DNA of 64,000 bases from Pycnopodia helianthoides (GCA_032158295.1 CM063254.1:18552147-18616146); one strand, 5' to 3'; numbered from the stretch's first letter, positions 10,266 through 22,302 are shown. The notes: generated by a model from the letters alone, not told the origin. Program-made: numbers and translations.

Positions 10266-11989
10266 GGTTGTAAGATTGAAATTGTCAGAGATGGTTGTAT
10301 TTGTTTTTATTGCCAATTTCTTACCTCCCCAGGTAGTTTGAAATAAGCAGGAAAGTTCTTTTCAAAACTAAGTAGTCTCCAAAACTACTCCCCCCAGTAG
10401 AACAAATAGCAAGACAAGTTCTCAACGAACAATCTACATAGCCAAGTAGAAATATACACACGGTGTTACTGCAAATCGAATATACATTGACTTTGGGTAG
10501 GTTTTATGAGCTGCCCTGTTCAGGGTTGGAGTTGGTCAGTGGTAAGTCTCCAGGATAGCATATGAGTCCAGGCATGAATTGTCAATCAGACGAGCTGGGT
10601 GTGAACTGATCCATAAAATGGTCACTCCATTGTATTGCATCAGTTATTGTAAGTCTAAAACCTCATCTTACAATCTCTTGGGTTATCAGTGTTAAGTAGC
10701 CAGGTGTGCCTCTGTTTTGGACAAAAGTTGGCTGAACAATCCCTCCAATAAAATGGTCACTTCATTGATTCTACGATCCTCAAAATGGTTTACTCCATCA
10801 TGAAGTGATTCGTCAATGTAAATCTCACCTCACATTCGCCTAGAGTGTAGAGTTGCTAGGGCTGTATCCATCAGTCGCAAGAACAAGAGTGAGGCAAGCC
10901 TGACATTACCATTCCAGCCGTCCTCAACTTAAACTTTTGTATGCACTCCTCAAATTAAAAAATGGTCAAGCAACAGATCTGTTAAAGCAAAGCTTTTTAA
11001 TCTGAAGTCATCAAGGCTCTGACAGTGACGCCCTTGTTATTACAATCCAATCTAGTTTAGCGTAGCCTAAATGATCTTGTCATATGCTCAGTTTAATAAA
11101 AGCGGTCAGCTTGTTTACATTGCACATCTAAAGCCATCAACTTGTTATTACTCATTAGTGTAGAGGATTGCGTTGGTAAGCAGAAGTTAAAAGGCTTTTT
11201 TATACACCCTTTTAACAATATTGTGAGCTTAATTTGTCTGCAACCATTGCTCAGAACAGAGGGTGGTCAGATTGATAGGGACTTATTAAAGCTTGCCCTA
11301 TGTGAGTAATGGGAGACTTTTCCAGACACAAGGTGGCAGCAGACTTGTAGGGGTTAATTCATTCTCACATTAAAGACGGGAGTAACTTTTTTGAAAAGTC
11401 TGTTTTAAAGGAAGTTAAATTTTTGAGTTTACCCTTTAGTAGGTGTTGGGCGATCTGCCGAAAACCTATTGTTACTGTTCTGGTTTGTTTTGTTCTTTGT
11501 TTTTTTCCCCTTCTTCTTCCTTCTCCCTGAACCTTCTCATCAAGATTTGGCAAACAGTAAAAATCGTACAGACTGGAAACATATACCTGCATCTTAACTT
11601 GAAGACCCGCTTGAACATTAGCGTCATGATATTGTTAGGTGCCGAATTACAAGGTTATTAAAGTTGAAAAATTACCATTTGCTTTTTGCTGTAGTTCAAG
11701 CAATTCTGAAGCTATGATGTTCATGAATGGGCATCTGATACATCAATACTGGGGTATCATTTAAAAAGTAAACAGCAAAACTGTTTGACTTTTACTTCTG
11801 GTCGTGCCGGAAGGTCAAAAATTGCTTTTGTTTTTTCTTCAAAAAACAATTTTCGGGGGCTTATCTAAAGCATAACTCGAGATTGAAATTAAATTGAACA
11901 TTGAAACTCATCAAACAATTGAACCTCAACATCAAAACAACACAAATTTAATGGCGTCATGATGACATCATCAGGTAGTGATTTACATT

Positions 11990-12915
11990 GAATCCTAGTT
12001 TATTATATTTAAAAAATCATATCTCCTGAACCACATGTTGGATATTTACAATCTACACATCATCGAAAAGGTCTTTTAAAGATAAACAAACGCTAAACAC
12101 TGTGTGACCCTATTTGACCTCGACTTCTGGTTCAAACCAGAAGTTGAAATTTTCTAAAATTCATATCTCACGAACTACTTATCATTTTAGCATGACTTTG
12201 CATCAGGCTATATATCTGTGAGCCTGCTCAAACTTTTGCACAGAAATGACTACATTTTAACATTTACATATCGTCAAAACTGAACGTTAAAGCGCACATA
12301 TCTGTTGACACACATTGATAACGCACGCTAGTGTAATAACACACACGTACATTGAACACATAATGTTAGTGTACATTTATGTACATTGTATATGTACAGC
12401 GTATACGTACATGTATGAATACATTCAACATCGCTGTTATTGTATATTGACCAACCAAAGATAACCATCTAATATTTGAAAAAATCGTAACTCCTGAACT
12501 ACACATTGGATGGTTACAACACATACATCTTCTGAAAGTTCGTTAAAAACCCCAAAATGCTACACAAAATGTGACCTCATTTAACCTTGACTTCCTGTCG
12601 AACGGGAAATTGAAGTTTAACATTTGAAAAATCATAACTCCTGAACCACACATTTGATCTTTACAATCTATACATCATTGTACAAGTATTCATTAACTTC
12701 AAAAATGCTACACAGAGTGTGACCCAATTTGACCTTGACTTCCGGTTCAAACTGGAAGATAAAGTTTCATATTTGAAAATATCATAATTCCTGAACCACA
12801 CATTGGATTTGTATAATCTGTACATCACCAGAAGGGTCTTTAAAGATTTAACAATCGCTACAAAAAGTGTGACCTCATTTGACCTTGATTTTTGGTTGAA
12901 ATCAAAAGTTGGACT
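11990..12915. repeat. ~147-bp tandem repeat in array spacer, second occurrence
   Basis: Near-identical copy of 1952-2880, part of a long duplication in which roughly 10030-13500 matches 1-3560. It has the same units with AACTCCTGAAC at about 147-bp spacing and the same GTACAT-rich interlude. Non-coding. Confidence 0.7.
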
Positions 12916-13224
12916 TTAGTAGTTGAAAAATTAACCACACATAAGTTTCACACTTCGCACATACTTAAAAATCTCAACTTCTGACGTCAAAACTTTTGAA
13001 ATAATGCTTTAATTAAAAAAATGCAAATATTTAGAACAACAATTAACTTCACGTATATCAATATTTACTTTAAAGACACGTTTACCAAATTTTCTCTCTA
13101 CTTTTCACCAGTTCTGCTAATTTTGCTTTTGTGTATTCCGAACAAGTTGTTGTTTTTTCAACAAAAAGTTCAGTCTAGTCGTTAATACTTCTATTACATT
13201 TTTCTGGTAATGAAATCAAAGTCA

Positions 13225-13548
13225 CCTCAAAAGTGAACTAATCACTCTAGCTTGCCAGCCTGAGGAAACCTGTAAACAAGGGCGCTTGCTATTAGAACAG
13301 GAACACAGGGGTTAACCCAAACTCTCCTCACAATAAGTGTTCTGAGTTCTTTTACATTTACTACCAATCCTAGTACACGGGGCCTACGGCCTAATGACCC
13401 AATTAGAAGGACAAAGCAATCATGGTAAAGTATCTTGCTCAAGTGCACAAGTGCAACGGCCAGGACTCGAACCCACACACTCTGCTGATCAGAAACACCA
13501 AAGCTCGAGTCCTTTGCTCTTAGCCGCTCAGACACAGCATGCCACATG
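13225..13548 (-). repeat. tRNA-derived SINE, 3' flank of GPCR copy 4
   Basis: Third array copy of the SINE at 3175-3496 and nearly identical to it, with the head at 13460-13548 and the body towards 13225. Confidence 0.65.
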
Positions 13549-13983
13549 TTGTGGTATGCTTGAAAAGTTTTGACCGATCAAGCATAAGTTGACACCATTG
13601 ATGCCTTTAAAAGTGCAGAAACTACATCAAGATACTAAATAGATGATCAGTAGAAAAAGCAGTGGTGTAAATCTATGTTGAAAAGTGGGAGAAGAGAAGA
13701 TTCTGACATTTGGGTCATTACCAGTGTAAAATAATTGATGCCTAACATTTGGGTTATTGTCAAGGCGGATCCAAGGTACTGAAAATGGGGCGGATACTCA
13801 TAACAGCACGCAGGGCAAACTGTTATGTAACAGCATTGGAACAAGGGGGCCCGCTGCTGCGCCCCAGTAATTTAGTTCAGAGATATGAATCCACCCACCC
13901 TCACCCAAGTAAATTTAGGCCTTTGAGAATTTGAGAAAAAAAAATATACTGTAGTGCGTAAAGAAACCATTACAGATATGTAA

Positions 13984-15340
13984 TCAATTGTTCCTTTTGC
14001 AAAGTTTAGCGTAGATTTTATGTAACACTTGACGGTGTTCATACTGCGTGAATGTCAGAAATAAAGTCCCGACAATCATTTGACATGAGGAAACCAAAGT
14101 AAATATCGAAGTAAGTGTATAATTAAAGGTAATGTTAGTAGTAGAACTGGTGAAGTAAGATATATGTGACATGATGATTATCGGCAGCCAAGCTGCTGTT
14201 AAGGTAAAGAAGTGAACAACAAAAAAGCGGGTACTTTTACTGGGCTGTGCACGATGTCTCTTTGGTGGTGGGGCCGCCACACATCTGCTGGAGGTTTTGA
14301 TGTTGTTCTTTGTCATTTTGCTGTTGGTGCTGCTGCAGCTGCACTTGTTCCTGTTGCACCTGAACCTGCCGTTGATTTTGCTGCAGAATTTCCTGCTGCG
14401 GCTCCTCGTCTCTGTCAGGATGTCGCACTTGTTGTTTATGTTGCTGTTTGGCAGTTTGCCCTACTTCGTGCTGCTGTTGTTGGTGCTGATGTTGTTGTTG
14501 GTGCTGCTGTTGATGTTGCCTGTGGTGCTGTGACTGCTGCTGTTCTGGATGAAGCTGTTGCTCATTTAGCTTTTGACGCCCGCTACGATCTTCATCAGAA
14601 AACATAGCTCCTTGGTTGCTGTTGGTATTAGTTTGGCTTGCTTTAGATGTATGTAACGAGTCAGTGTTGCTGTGGATTGGGTTTGGCTGTGTTTTTTTTT
14701 GTTGCTGGAGTTTGAGGTTTTCAATATGTGCAAGTAGTATTTGCTCATCATGTATTTTCCGCTGATGTTTCCGTGCGATGCGCACCAGCAAAGTGGAAAG
14801 CACGGTCATTACTATGATAGATGGAACAGCTACGAGATCCAAAAATACCATTGAAACAAGTTGATATGGTTGGCGTGATGTAAAATAGTTTGTTGTGGGG
14901 ATTGTTGTTTTACCAGCCACCAAGCTTGGCTCTGTGACTGCAGTCATCACTCCTCCAAAAAACGCTGCAATGATCCAGCTAGCCGCAATGACTGCAGCAC
15001 CTTTCCTGTATGTCATCAAGCGGATGTAGTGCATCGGATAAGAGACTTTACAGTAGCGATCTACTGATAGAATGGCAGAATTCAAACAAAAACTGCCAAA
15101 AGTTATCACTATCCAGCCAGTAATCACTCCAGAATAATCACTTCCAAGTTCCATGATCAACATAATGCCATTCAAACTCATCATTAGTTCTGTTATGCAT
15201 AAATTGCAGAGGAAAGCATTGGAGAAGCTGTGGAGATGGCGGCTGAACATGATTGAGAGTATGATAAATATGTAAATCGGGGCTCCTATTGATCCAACAA
15301 TTCGAGTAGCTGTGGAAACATTGCTGTTAAAGCTATCCAT
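13984..15340 (-). pseudogene. Array GPCR copy 4, one-base frameshift in the third loop
   Basis: Receptor of the same family from ATG at 15340 (ACCATGG). TM1-TM5, DRYCKVSYP and the Gln/His loop are intact. One extra base near 14277 (GCCGCCAC against GCCGCAC in copy 2 near 4160) then shifts the frame, and translation ends at 14237 before TM6. The correct frame resumes at once and continues unbroken through TM6, TM7 and the KLCKRNN tail to 13984. Upstream of about 14850 the gene is a distinct sequence closest to copies 1 and 3. Downstream it is essentially copy 2. It may be a real young pseudogene or a consensus error; one indel does not decide it. Confidence 0.75.
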
Positions 15341-16349
15341 GGTCAATGGATATAAATTGTGTTTGTTTTCTTTTGCCGATTTCCTACCTCCCCAGGTAGT
15401 TTGAAGTAAGCAAGACAGTTCTTTTCAAAACTAAGTAGTCTGAAATATTTTGAAATCTACTCCGCGCAGTAGAATAAATAGCAAGACAAGTTCTCAACAA
15501 ACAATCTACATAGTTAGGTAGAAATATACACACGGTGTTACTACAAATCGAATATACATTGACCCTGTTCAGGGTTGGAGTTGGTCAGTGGTAAGTCTCC
15601 AGGATAGCATATGAGTCCAGGCGTGAATTGTCAATCTGGGTGTGATCAGTTATTGTCAGTCGAAAACCTTGTCTTACAATCTCTTGGGTTACCAGTGTCA
15701 AGTAGCCAGACATTCCCTTCATAAAAATGGTCACTTCATTGATTCTACGACTCTTAAAAATACTCCATCATGAAGTGATTCTTCAGTGTTAAATCTCACC
15801 TCATAATCGCCTAGAGTGTAGAGCAGCCAGGGCTGTATCCATCAGTGGCAAGAATAAGAGTGAGGCAAGCCTGACATTACCATTCCATCCGTCCTCAACT
15901 GAAACCTTCAAAATGCACTCAAAATTTCAAAATGGTCGAGCAACAGATCCGTTAAAGCAAAGCTTTTTAATCAGAAGTCATCAAGGCTCTGACAGTGACG
16001 CCCTTGTTATTACAATCCAATCTAGTTTAGCGTAGCCTAAATGATCTTGTCATATGCTCAGTTTAATAAAAGCGGACAGCTTGTTTACATTGCACATCTG
16101 AAGCCATCAACTTGTTATTACTCATTAGTGTAGAGGATTGCGTTGGTAAGCAGAAGTTAAAAGGCTTTTTTATACACCCTTTTAGTAACAATATTGTGAG
16201 CTTAATTTGTCTGCAACCATTGCTCAGAACAGAGGGTGGTCAGATTGATAGGGACTTATTAAAGCTTGCTCTATGTGAGTAATGGGAGACTTTTCCAGAC
16301 ACAAGGTGGCAGCAGACTTGTAGGGGTTAATTCATTCTCACATTAAAGA

Positions 16350-17336
16350 CAGGAGAAACTATTCAGAAAGTTTGCTTTAAAGTTACCTTCAGGCGATCTT
16401 TGGAAATTCAAATTTGTCAACATATTATCATTTATGTCTAATCAACAAAATAATTTTACAGGATGCTTACTACCATTACCATCTTTATAACAAGTATAGA
16501 AATTATAATTTTTTTATATCCAGGGTCATTACCAAAGAATGACACTTCCTTTAAACCAAAGCTCCTTAATTACGGGAGATCCAGGCACATCTAATGACAG
16601 TGACAGTTACAGTGACATCCTAGTCATTTTCATCTGCAATTAGTGTTGCCTAGCCACGCTGTTTGTGTGATACGCCCAGTCTACTGAAAGCCGGTGTTGA
16701 CTCTGCAGCGATGAAGCCATTAACTTGCTCCTTAATGGAGGATGGAGTGGGTGAACAGTTTTTTGTGATCACACTGCCCTTTTTTTGCTGTTTACCTGTC
16801 ATTTCGTTAGATTGATGAGGTTTGATCGGAGACTGCATTATTTCCAGCGGATCCATCCGTAGCTTAGACAGGGCTCGAATTCCACAAGACCACAGGACTT
16901 GTATCACAAAATGTTTACTTGACCAGAAATAATTTTACATGACCAGATTCAAACTGAGGAAAGACTTTCTTGCACAGTTGAACTTGCAATTAATTGAACA
17001 AGCACTAAGGGATATAAGAGAAGATTTACCTCATTTGTCTTTAAGGGTATTAAGTATATTTCTAATCATTACTCAAAGTCAACATTTGAGCACAATTTGT
17101 TTCTGTTCAAGATATCATAGAGTGAGGTAGCCTAAACCCTAAACCCAAACCCAACCCTAACCCTAACCTCAACTCTAGGGGTTTTAAAAACATAGGGTTG
17201 TTGAAGCATAAGGGTATCGGAACATGGAGCAGTCACCTTAGATAACTGTTGCTTTACAAATTGTATTGTTATTATTATTATTATTGGAGAATGCATTCAG
17301 TTTTGTCGTCAATCGTTTTGATATTTCCTTCGCCAG
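16350..17336. other. Non-coding edge of the array
   Basis: A diverged relic of the array upstream block lies at about 16555-16740 (GACAGTGACAGTTACAGTGA, then AGCCATTAACTTG). The stretch 16430-16540 resembles 45960-46060 and is probably an interspersed repeat. No convincing exon was found. In particular I could not find the missing 5' exons of the gene that starts at 17337. Confidence 0.45.
17131..17168. repeat. Interstitial telomere-like repeat
   Basis: About six imperfect copies of the hexamer CCCTAA (CCTAAACCC, AACCCTAACCCTAACC), the complement of TTAGGG, the telomere unit of most animals including echinoderms. The short degenerate block lies just past the edge of the GPCR array and is far from chromosome-end length. 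Confidence 0.75.
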
Positions 17337-19664
17337 GTGCATGTGTTTCTGACTCATTTATCTCTGAGTGAGGCGGCAAGAGAGAGGACTGTGGTGGAGA
17401 TCTGGAGGTTCATGTCTCGATTCACCGGCCCTGCTTTCCTCCTTGGGGACCTGAACGCCGAGCCGCAAAGTAAATGCATAAGGTACCAAACTATGCTTAT
17501 TCTACATCTTCTTGTTGACGTGTCCACACACGCAGTACGCTAAATGTTGTGTTTAAGCTAGGGCTGAACACAGACTTCAGCACTATAACTCTAGCGCGGC
17601 AGTTATCGTCCGGTGGAAACTGCTAAACCACTTCTCAACGTGCCCTTTGGGCTACTAAAAACTGTGCCACCTACTTGTTTACATTGCTCATATATTTTCT
17701 GCTATCAAATGTGAATAATAAATTTCAAAAAGTGTAAATTCAATTTTTTGAGTGTTTGAATGTAACTTCATTTGACCGATAAACTTGTTGTGATCGCTAC
17801 CATTAATACATCACAAATGTACAGTTATGACGATACATTTTTGAAATTTGGGATAAGGACACTTACTAGGGGCAAGTAAAATGCACAGTTTACTGGCACT
17901 GGTGGGCAACTTGACAGAAAGCTCAAGTGCAAGGCCTGCCCTCTTTAAAACAGACAACTATTTTTAATTTGTTTTTTTTTACTTCAGGTTTCTCCGTGGG
18001 GAGGTAGAGATAGACAATGTCAGGACGGAGAGATTAAAAGATGCGTGGCTAATAAACAACAAAGAACCAAGGCAAGTTCATCAGACCAGCATCCATTTTC
18101 ATAGAGCTGCTTAAGCACAACAAAAAAGCAAACCACAAAATTATGCTTACCAGAAGATGTTTACCAGTCAAACTAGCATGTCACATGTACACATGTGACT
18201 GGTATCTTGCGCATTTTTGCTTAGCAGAAAATTGCTAAGCAATATTTTTTGGGAACCCTTAAGTGCGGTAGTAACCCCAGGAATTACACAAATGCAGGAA
18301 GGTTCCACTAGTTACTGGCTCCCCAGTGAGCCCAAAACTTTTATTGGCAGAGGGGAGGGGTGTTGGAAACCTCAGAATCTAGCACAGGCTGTCAGCTGGA
18401 AGCCTGCTAAATTTTTACGGAGTAGTTATCAATGACCCTACCTTAAGAACAAGTTCTGTGACTGGGACCTAACCTGCTCTCTGACAATCCCAGAACTTGC
18501 CAGAACACCAGAAGTGCACCAGACCGCTCGGCCACGACACGCCACAAATGCAGGTGGTAGGTTCTAATCTCACCCTGGGTGTCTGGGAATTTTTTTGTCT
18601 TGCAGGAAATAAAATACTGCCCGTTATTTGCTTCTTTCTGCAGGGTTGGCCGGCAGGCATATGCCGAGGATGAAGCCAGAGATAGCGGGCTGACCTTTAA
18701 CACTCTCAATGTGTTTCTTGTCAAAAGGGTAAATATCTCTTGATTTTTCAAAGTCTTTCAAGAGGGGCTCGAAGGTCAAATTCAATTTTGTGATGCACTC
18801 ATTTTCCAATGGATAGAGTCCTTAAAGTTACTGGACACTATTGGTAATTACTCAAAATAATTGTTAGCATAAAAACTTACTTGGTATAACGAGCAATGGA
18901 GAGCTGTTGATAGTATAACACGTTGTGAGAAACGGCTCCCTTTGAAGTAACATAGTTTTTGAGAAAGAAGTAATTTCTCAGTAAAATATTTGAATTGATT
19001 TTGAGACCTCACGCGTGAGGTCTCGAAATCAAGCATCTGAAAGCACACAACTTCGTGTGACAAGGGTGTTTTTTCTTCCATTATTATCTCGCAACTTCGA
19101 CGACCAATTGAGTTCAAATTTTCACAGGTTTGTTGTTTTGTGCATATGTTGAGATACACCATGTGAGAAGACTGGTCTTTGGCAATTACCAAAGGTGTCC
19201 AGTGTCTTTAAGAAAATGGGAGATAAGTTACAAGCCTCTAAAAACCTCATGTTAAAATGGTGTAAAATGCCATTATACTCCTTTAGATCGTAATTTGAAA
19301 CATGACGTCATTGGATGTCAATAACAAGTTGGTCTGTACACCAAAGAGGAATTTTTTTCGTCGATCAAAAGGTCAAATTCAATGCCTTTTTGATTGAATA
19401 TCATCAAAATTCAGGAACGAACTGAACATTTCCTGTACAAACCCATACACTTGAAATGTGACCCCATTAGATGGTTTACGATGTCGACAAATTAATGTTA
19501 ATTTTAAAAATAATATGTGTTTGTCTTTTCAGATCGATTATGTATTCGTAAGGCTACCGGACGATATGCAAATGACTAACATCTCATTGGTCGATGACGG
19601 GAAACGGGGCGCTATGGCAGCATCTGATCATCTTGGATTAAAAGTGTCAATAGAGGGGGTATGA
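17337..19664 (+). CDS. Endonuclease/exonuclease/phosphatase-family protein, 3' four exons
   Basis: Exons 17337-17482, 17988-18071, 18644-18728 and 19533-19664 join in one frame of about 148 residues ending at a stop. Exon 1 has the metal-site motif LLGDLNAEPQ. Exon 3 encodes LTFNTLNVFLVKR, continuing in exon 4 with IDYVFVRLPDD, and near the end AASDHLGL supplies the SDH catalytic signature. These are the C-terminal landmarks of DNase I-like hydrolases, which may act on nucleic acids, phosphoinositides or sphingomyelin; the substrate cannot be told. The intron after 18071 starts with GC (GCAAGT); the others are GT-AG. The first exon here begins at an acceptor (CGCCAG), so the 5' half, with the Asn/Glu metal ligands, is missing from view. 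It may lie beyond the GPCR array or be lost. Confidence 0.75.
18762..19450. mobile_element. Repeat E, truncated copy, host of a nested element
   Basis: Starts with CGAAGGTCAAATTCAATTTTG and continues after the nested element as GAAAATGGGAGATAAGTTAC and onwards. Related copies are at 19960-20455 and, in opposite orientation internally, 32609-33060. In the latter two the ends are inverted versions of a AAGGTCAAATT..GTTTTG motif. An unclassified inverted-repeat DNA element, sitting in the last intron of the EEP-family gene. Confidence 0.5.
18822..19211. mobile_element. MITE family A with TTAA ends, nested copy
   Basis: About 390 bp bounded by TTAAAG at the left and CTTTAA at the right, with ~30-bp imperfect terminal inverted repeats (ACTGGACACTATTGGTAATT against AATTACCAAAGGTGTCCAGT). 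An internal near-palindrome GAGACCTCACGCGTGAGGTCTC lies at 19003-19024. The second copy is at 57445-57829. TTAA at both ends of both copies suggests TTAA target duplication as in piggyBac-like elements. Too short to encode a transposase. Confidence 0.7.
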
Positions 19665-19959
19665 CTCCTTTGAAAATTAGCTCAGGGATCAAGCTTGAGG
19701 TGCCATCTGAAGAACTTTTAACTAATCTTTGAAAATTAAGAAACTATTAAAGTTTAAATTTTTAAAATATTTTTGTATCAGATATTTAATGTTTTAACAA
19801 CGAAACAACGAAACTCTGAAAATTCTTAACTTTTTTAACTAAAGTGCAAGCTTTCATATTGCCACTATTTTATAGTATGGGGTAAGAGAATGCATTATTT
19901 ATTTTTGATAAAAATGTTAAATGCAAGGGTAGCCCAGTACTTATGCCAGGTACTAAATA

Positions 19960-20455
19960 AGAGCTCTAAAGTCAAATTGAGTTTTAGGATGCACTAATTT
20001 TCGAGTTTACGATGCAATCATTTTCAAGTCTTGAACCTCACAGTAAAATGGTGAGAAATGTCATTCATGTCATATTTTAATCCCGTCTCGTGGAAATATG
20101 AAATATGACGTCAGTGGACGTCAACAACAAACGGGTCTGTACATTCCACACAGGATTTTTGTTTGCTTTTCAAAAGATCAAATTCAACAGCCTTTCAATT
20201 GAATATCATGGGTATTCAGAAATAGACTAAAACTTCCCCATACAAAAATGTAAAGACCCATTCATTTGAAATGTGGCGCCATTTAAAACAAAAATTGAAA
20301 CAATTTTCACAGCTGGAAGTTTGTCCAAAACAATGGCATTTTAGAGCAAAGTGTGAGGTTGGAGATTTGAGTTTCATGAGGACTCGTATCTATTGGGAAA
20401 ACGAGTGCATGAAAAAAAACCTGAATTTGACCTTGGAGCCCCTCTTTGAAGGGTG
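19960..20455. mobile_element. Repeat E, fuller copy
   Basis: Left end AAAGTCAAATTGAGTTTTAG, right end CTGAATTTGACCTTGGAG in inverted relation. The middle shares the ATGACGTCA...GTCTGTACA stretch with the copy at 18762-19450. It lies just downstream of the EEP-family gene. No coding. Confidence 0.5.
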
Positions 20456-22302
20456 TGTGCACAACATTGGTAAGATCGAAAATATGTCCACATATTTGAA
20501 CATGACGTACACAGTATAAAGATGGTCATGGTGGAAAACTTCCCTTGAAATAGTTTTGCTTGAAATGCTATAGTTTTTTTAGAAATGAGTAAAACATTTA
20601 GTTTTGCTTTTGCGAGTCCAAAACCCGATGTTTGAAAACAGTGAAAATGTATGAAGGTTTTTTTTTCACTATTTCCTATGATCCGATTGAACTGAAAACT
20701 GTCACAGGTTTGTTCTTTCATGTGCATGTCGGGTCACATAAAATGTGGATACTGGTGATCAGTTGCTGGTGATTGATAATGACCAATGTTGTACACACGC
20801 TTTAACCGTCAAAACTACAGTATTCCCATCAAATTTACATACAGTACTTGTTCACTGAAATAAAATGTTGACTTGTGAATATAGAGGCTTGTTGATATTA
20901 TAAAGATGTGTCTAATATAATTTGTGCTAAAGTTATTTTGTTTTATATGGAGGGATACATTAAGTCATTGGTAACCTAACTTTGAGATTCTACCAAAGAA
21001 CTTGTTTTCAGTTCTTGGTTGATTTTGCCTTATTTACAACTCAATATTTCAAAGGTGTGGGTAGGTGTGGGGTGGTTCTATTTAGGGTATACTGTAACAC
21101 CCCATATATAGATTTTGCATTGTGATTGGTTCTGACTGCACCATATGATACGTTTTATTTGTATACTAGAAAGGGGCGCGAGCACGATGAGCTATATCCT
21201 TTGGTTACACTACTGCAATGGAGGCTTGATCAAATCACTGTGGCTTATTTCAATTGCAGCAATTGAAATAAGCCAGATGTACAAAATAATCCTTACAAAC
21301 TTAAATAACTTTGTTCTTTCGTTACATCACGACGACCAATTTGATGACATTTTTGAAGGATGGTTGTCTGGGGCCAATTTCATAAAGCTGTTCAGCACAG
21401 AAAAATACTGCTGAGAAGAATCAGGCTACCAGCCGAAATTACCATGATATGCATATTGTTTGTGATTGGTTCCCCGAGTAGTTTTTGCTTAGCAGAACAA
21501 CATTTGCTAAGCATTAATTTTCTGCTATACAGCTTTATAAATTGGGTTCTGGTGGGTTTATTGAAAACTTGAGGATGGTATTTAATTTTACTCTTCAACA
21601 ACAAAGCAATAACTTGAATTGGTAATTTAATTATTTTGTTTTTTAATTACGGGTTCTCCCCTCCCATCCCAGGATTTGTCAAAATCGGGTGGCATTCTGG
21701 ACCTAAATTGTGGAAGTTTGGCTAAGCTGTTGAATTGAAACAGGGTACTTGGAATGTTTTCCACCCCGTGTTTATCTTTGGTTTTAAAAGCCTACTGTGC
21801 AATCTGGGGCATTCTAAATGGTTTTATCTTTACGATATTTGTGAATTTGATCTAAAGTAAAAAATATTAAGATTTTTTTGTGTGCGTTATTGGCCGCTAT
21901 TCTTGCAGATCGCTCGATACGCTACAATCCCGCAATCTCGTTGGGCCCCCGGCCCTGTTCAATGTTTGGCTTCATTGTGCGGTCTGCGCTCCAGCTGGGG
22001 TTAATAACATTGAGCGGGTGAGCTGGAGGGTATATTTATTGTCACGTTGCCTATGCGTGGCCTAAGCATTTTGGCCGGGATTGTAGCTTGTGCATGGTGA
22101 GAACCCTGAATGAAAATGTTGTGTTGTATAATTGTTTAGAAATAATGGAGATTAGGGAATAGGAATGGGAATAAATGAAGTATATTAACTATGATCTGAA
22201 TCCCAAATTATAAGTTTTTAATTCTTTTTTAAAATGAACTTTAAACTCTCAATGTCTAACAAAACATCCGAGTCTATAACAAATTGCTATGTTTGTGCAG
22301 GC
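20456..22302. other. Intergenic stretch, no gene seen
   Basis: Contains a MITE-like stretch at 20560-20815, a perfect 29-bp palindrome at 21244-21272 (TTATTTCAATTGC arms), and a copy of the TTTTGCTTAGCAGAA-type repeat G at 21365-21550. At 21922-22086 the arms CTACAATCCCG and CGGGATTGTAG face each other. No open frame here has splice sites or a recognisable motif. Confidence 0.5.

Noticed and set aside
16939..17130. 63-codon plus-strand frame near the EEP-family gene
   Set aside because: No match to the expected N-terminal half of that fold and no splice donor in frame.
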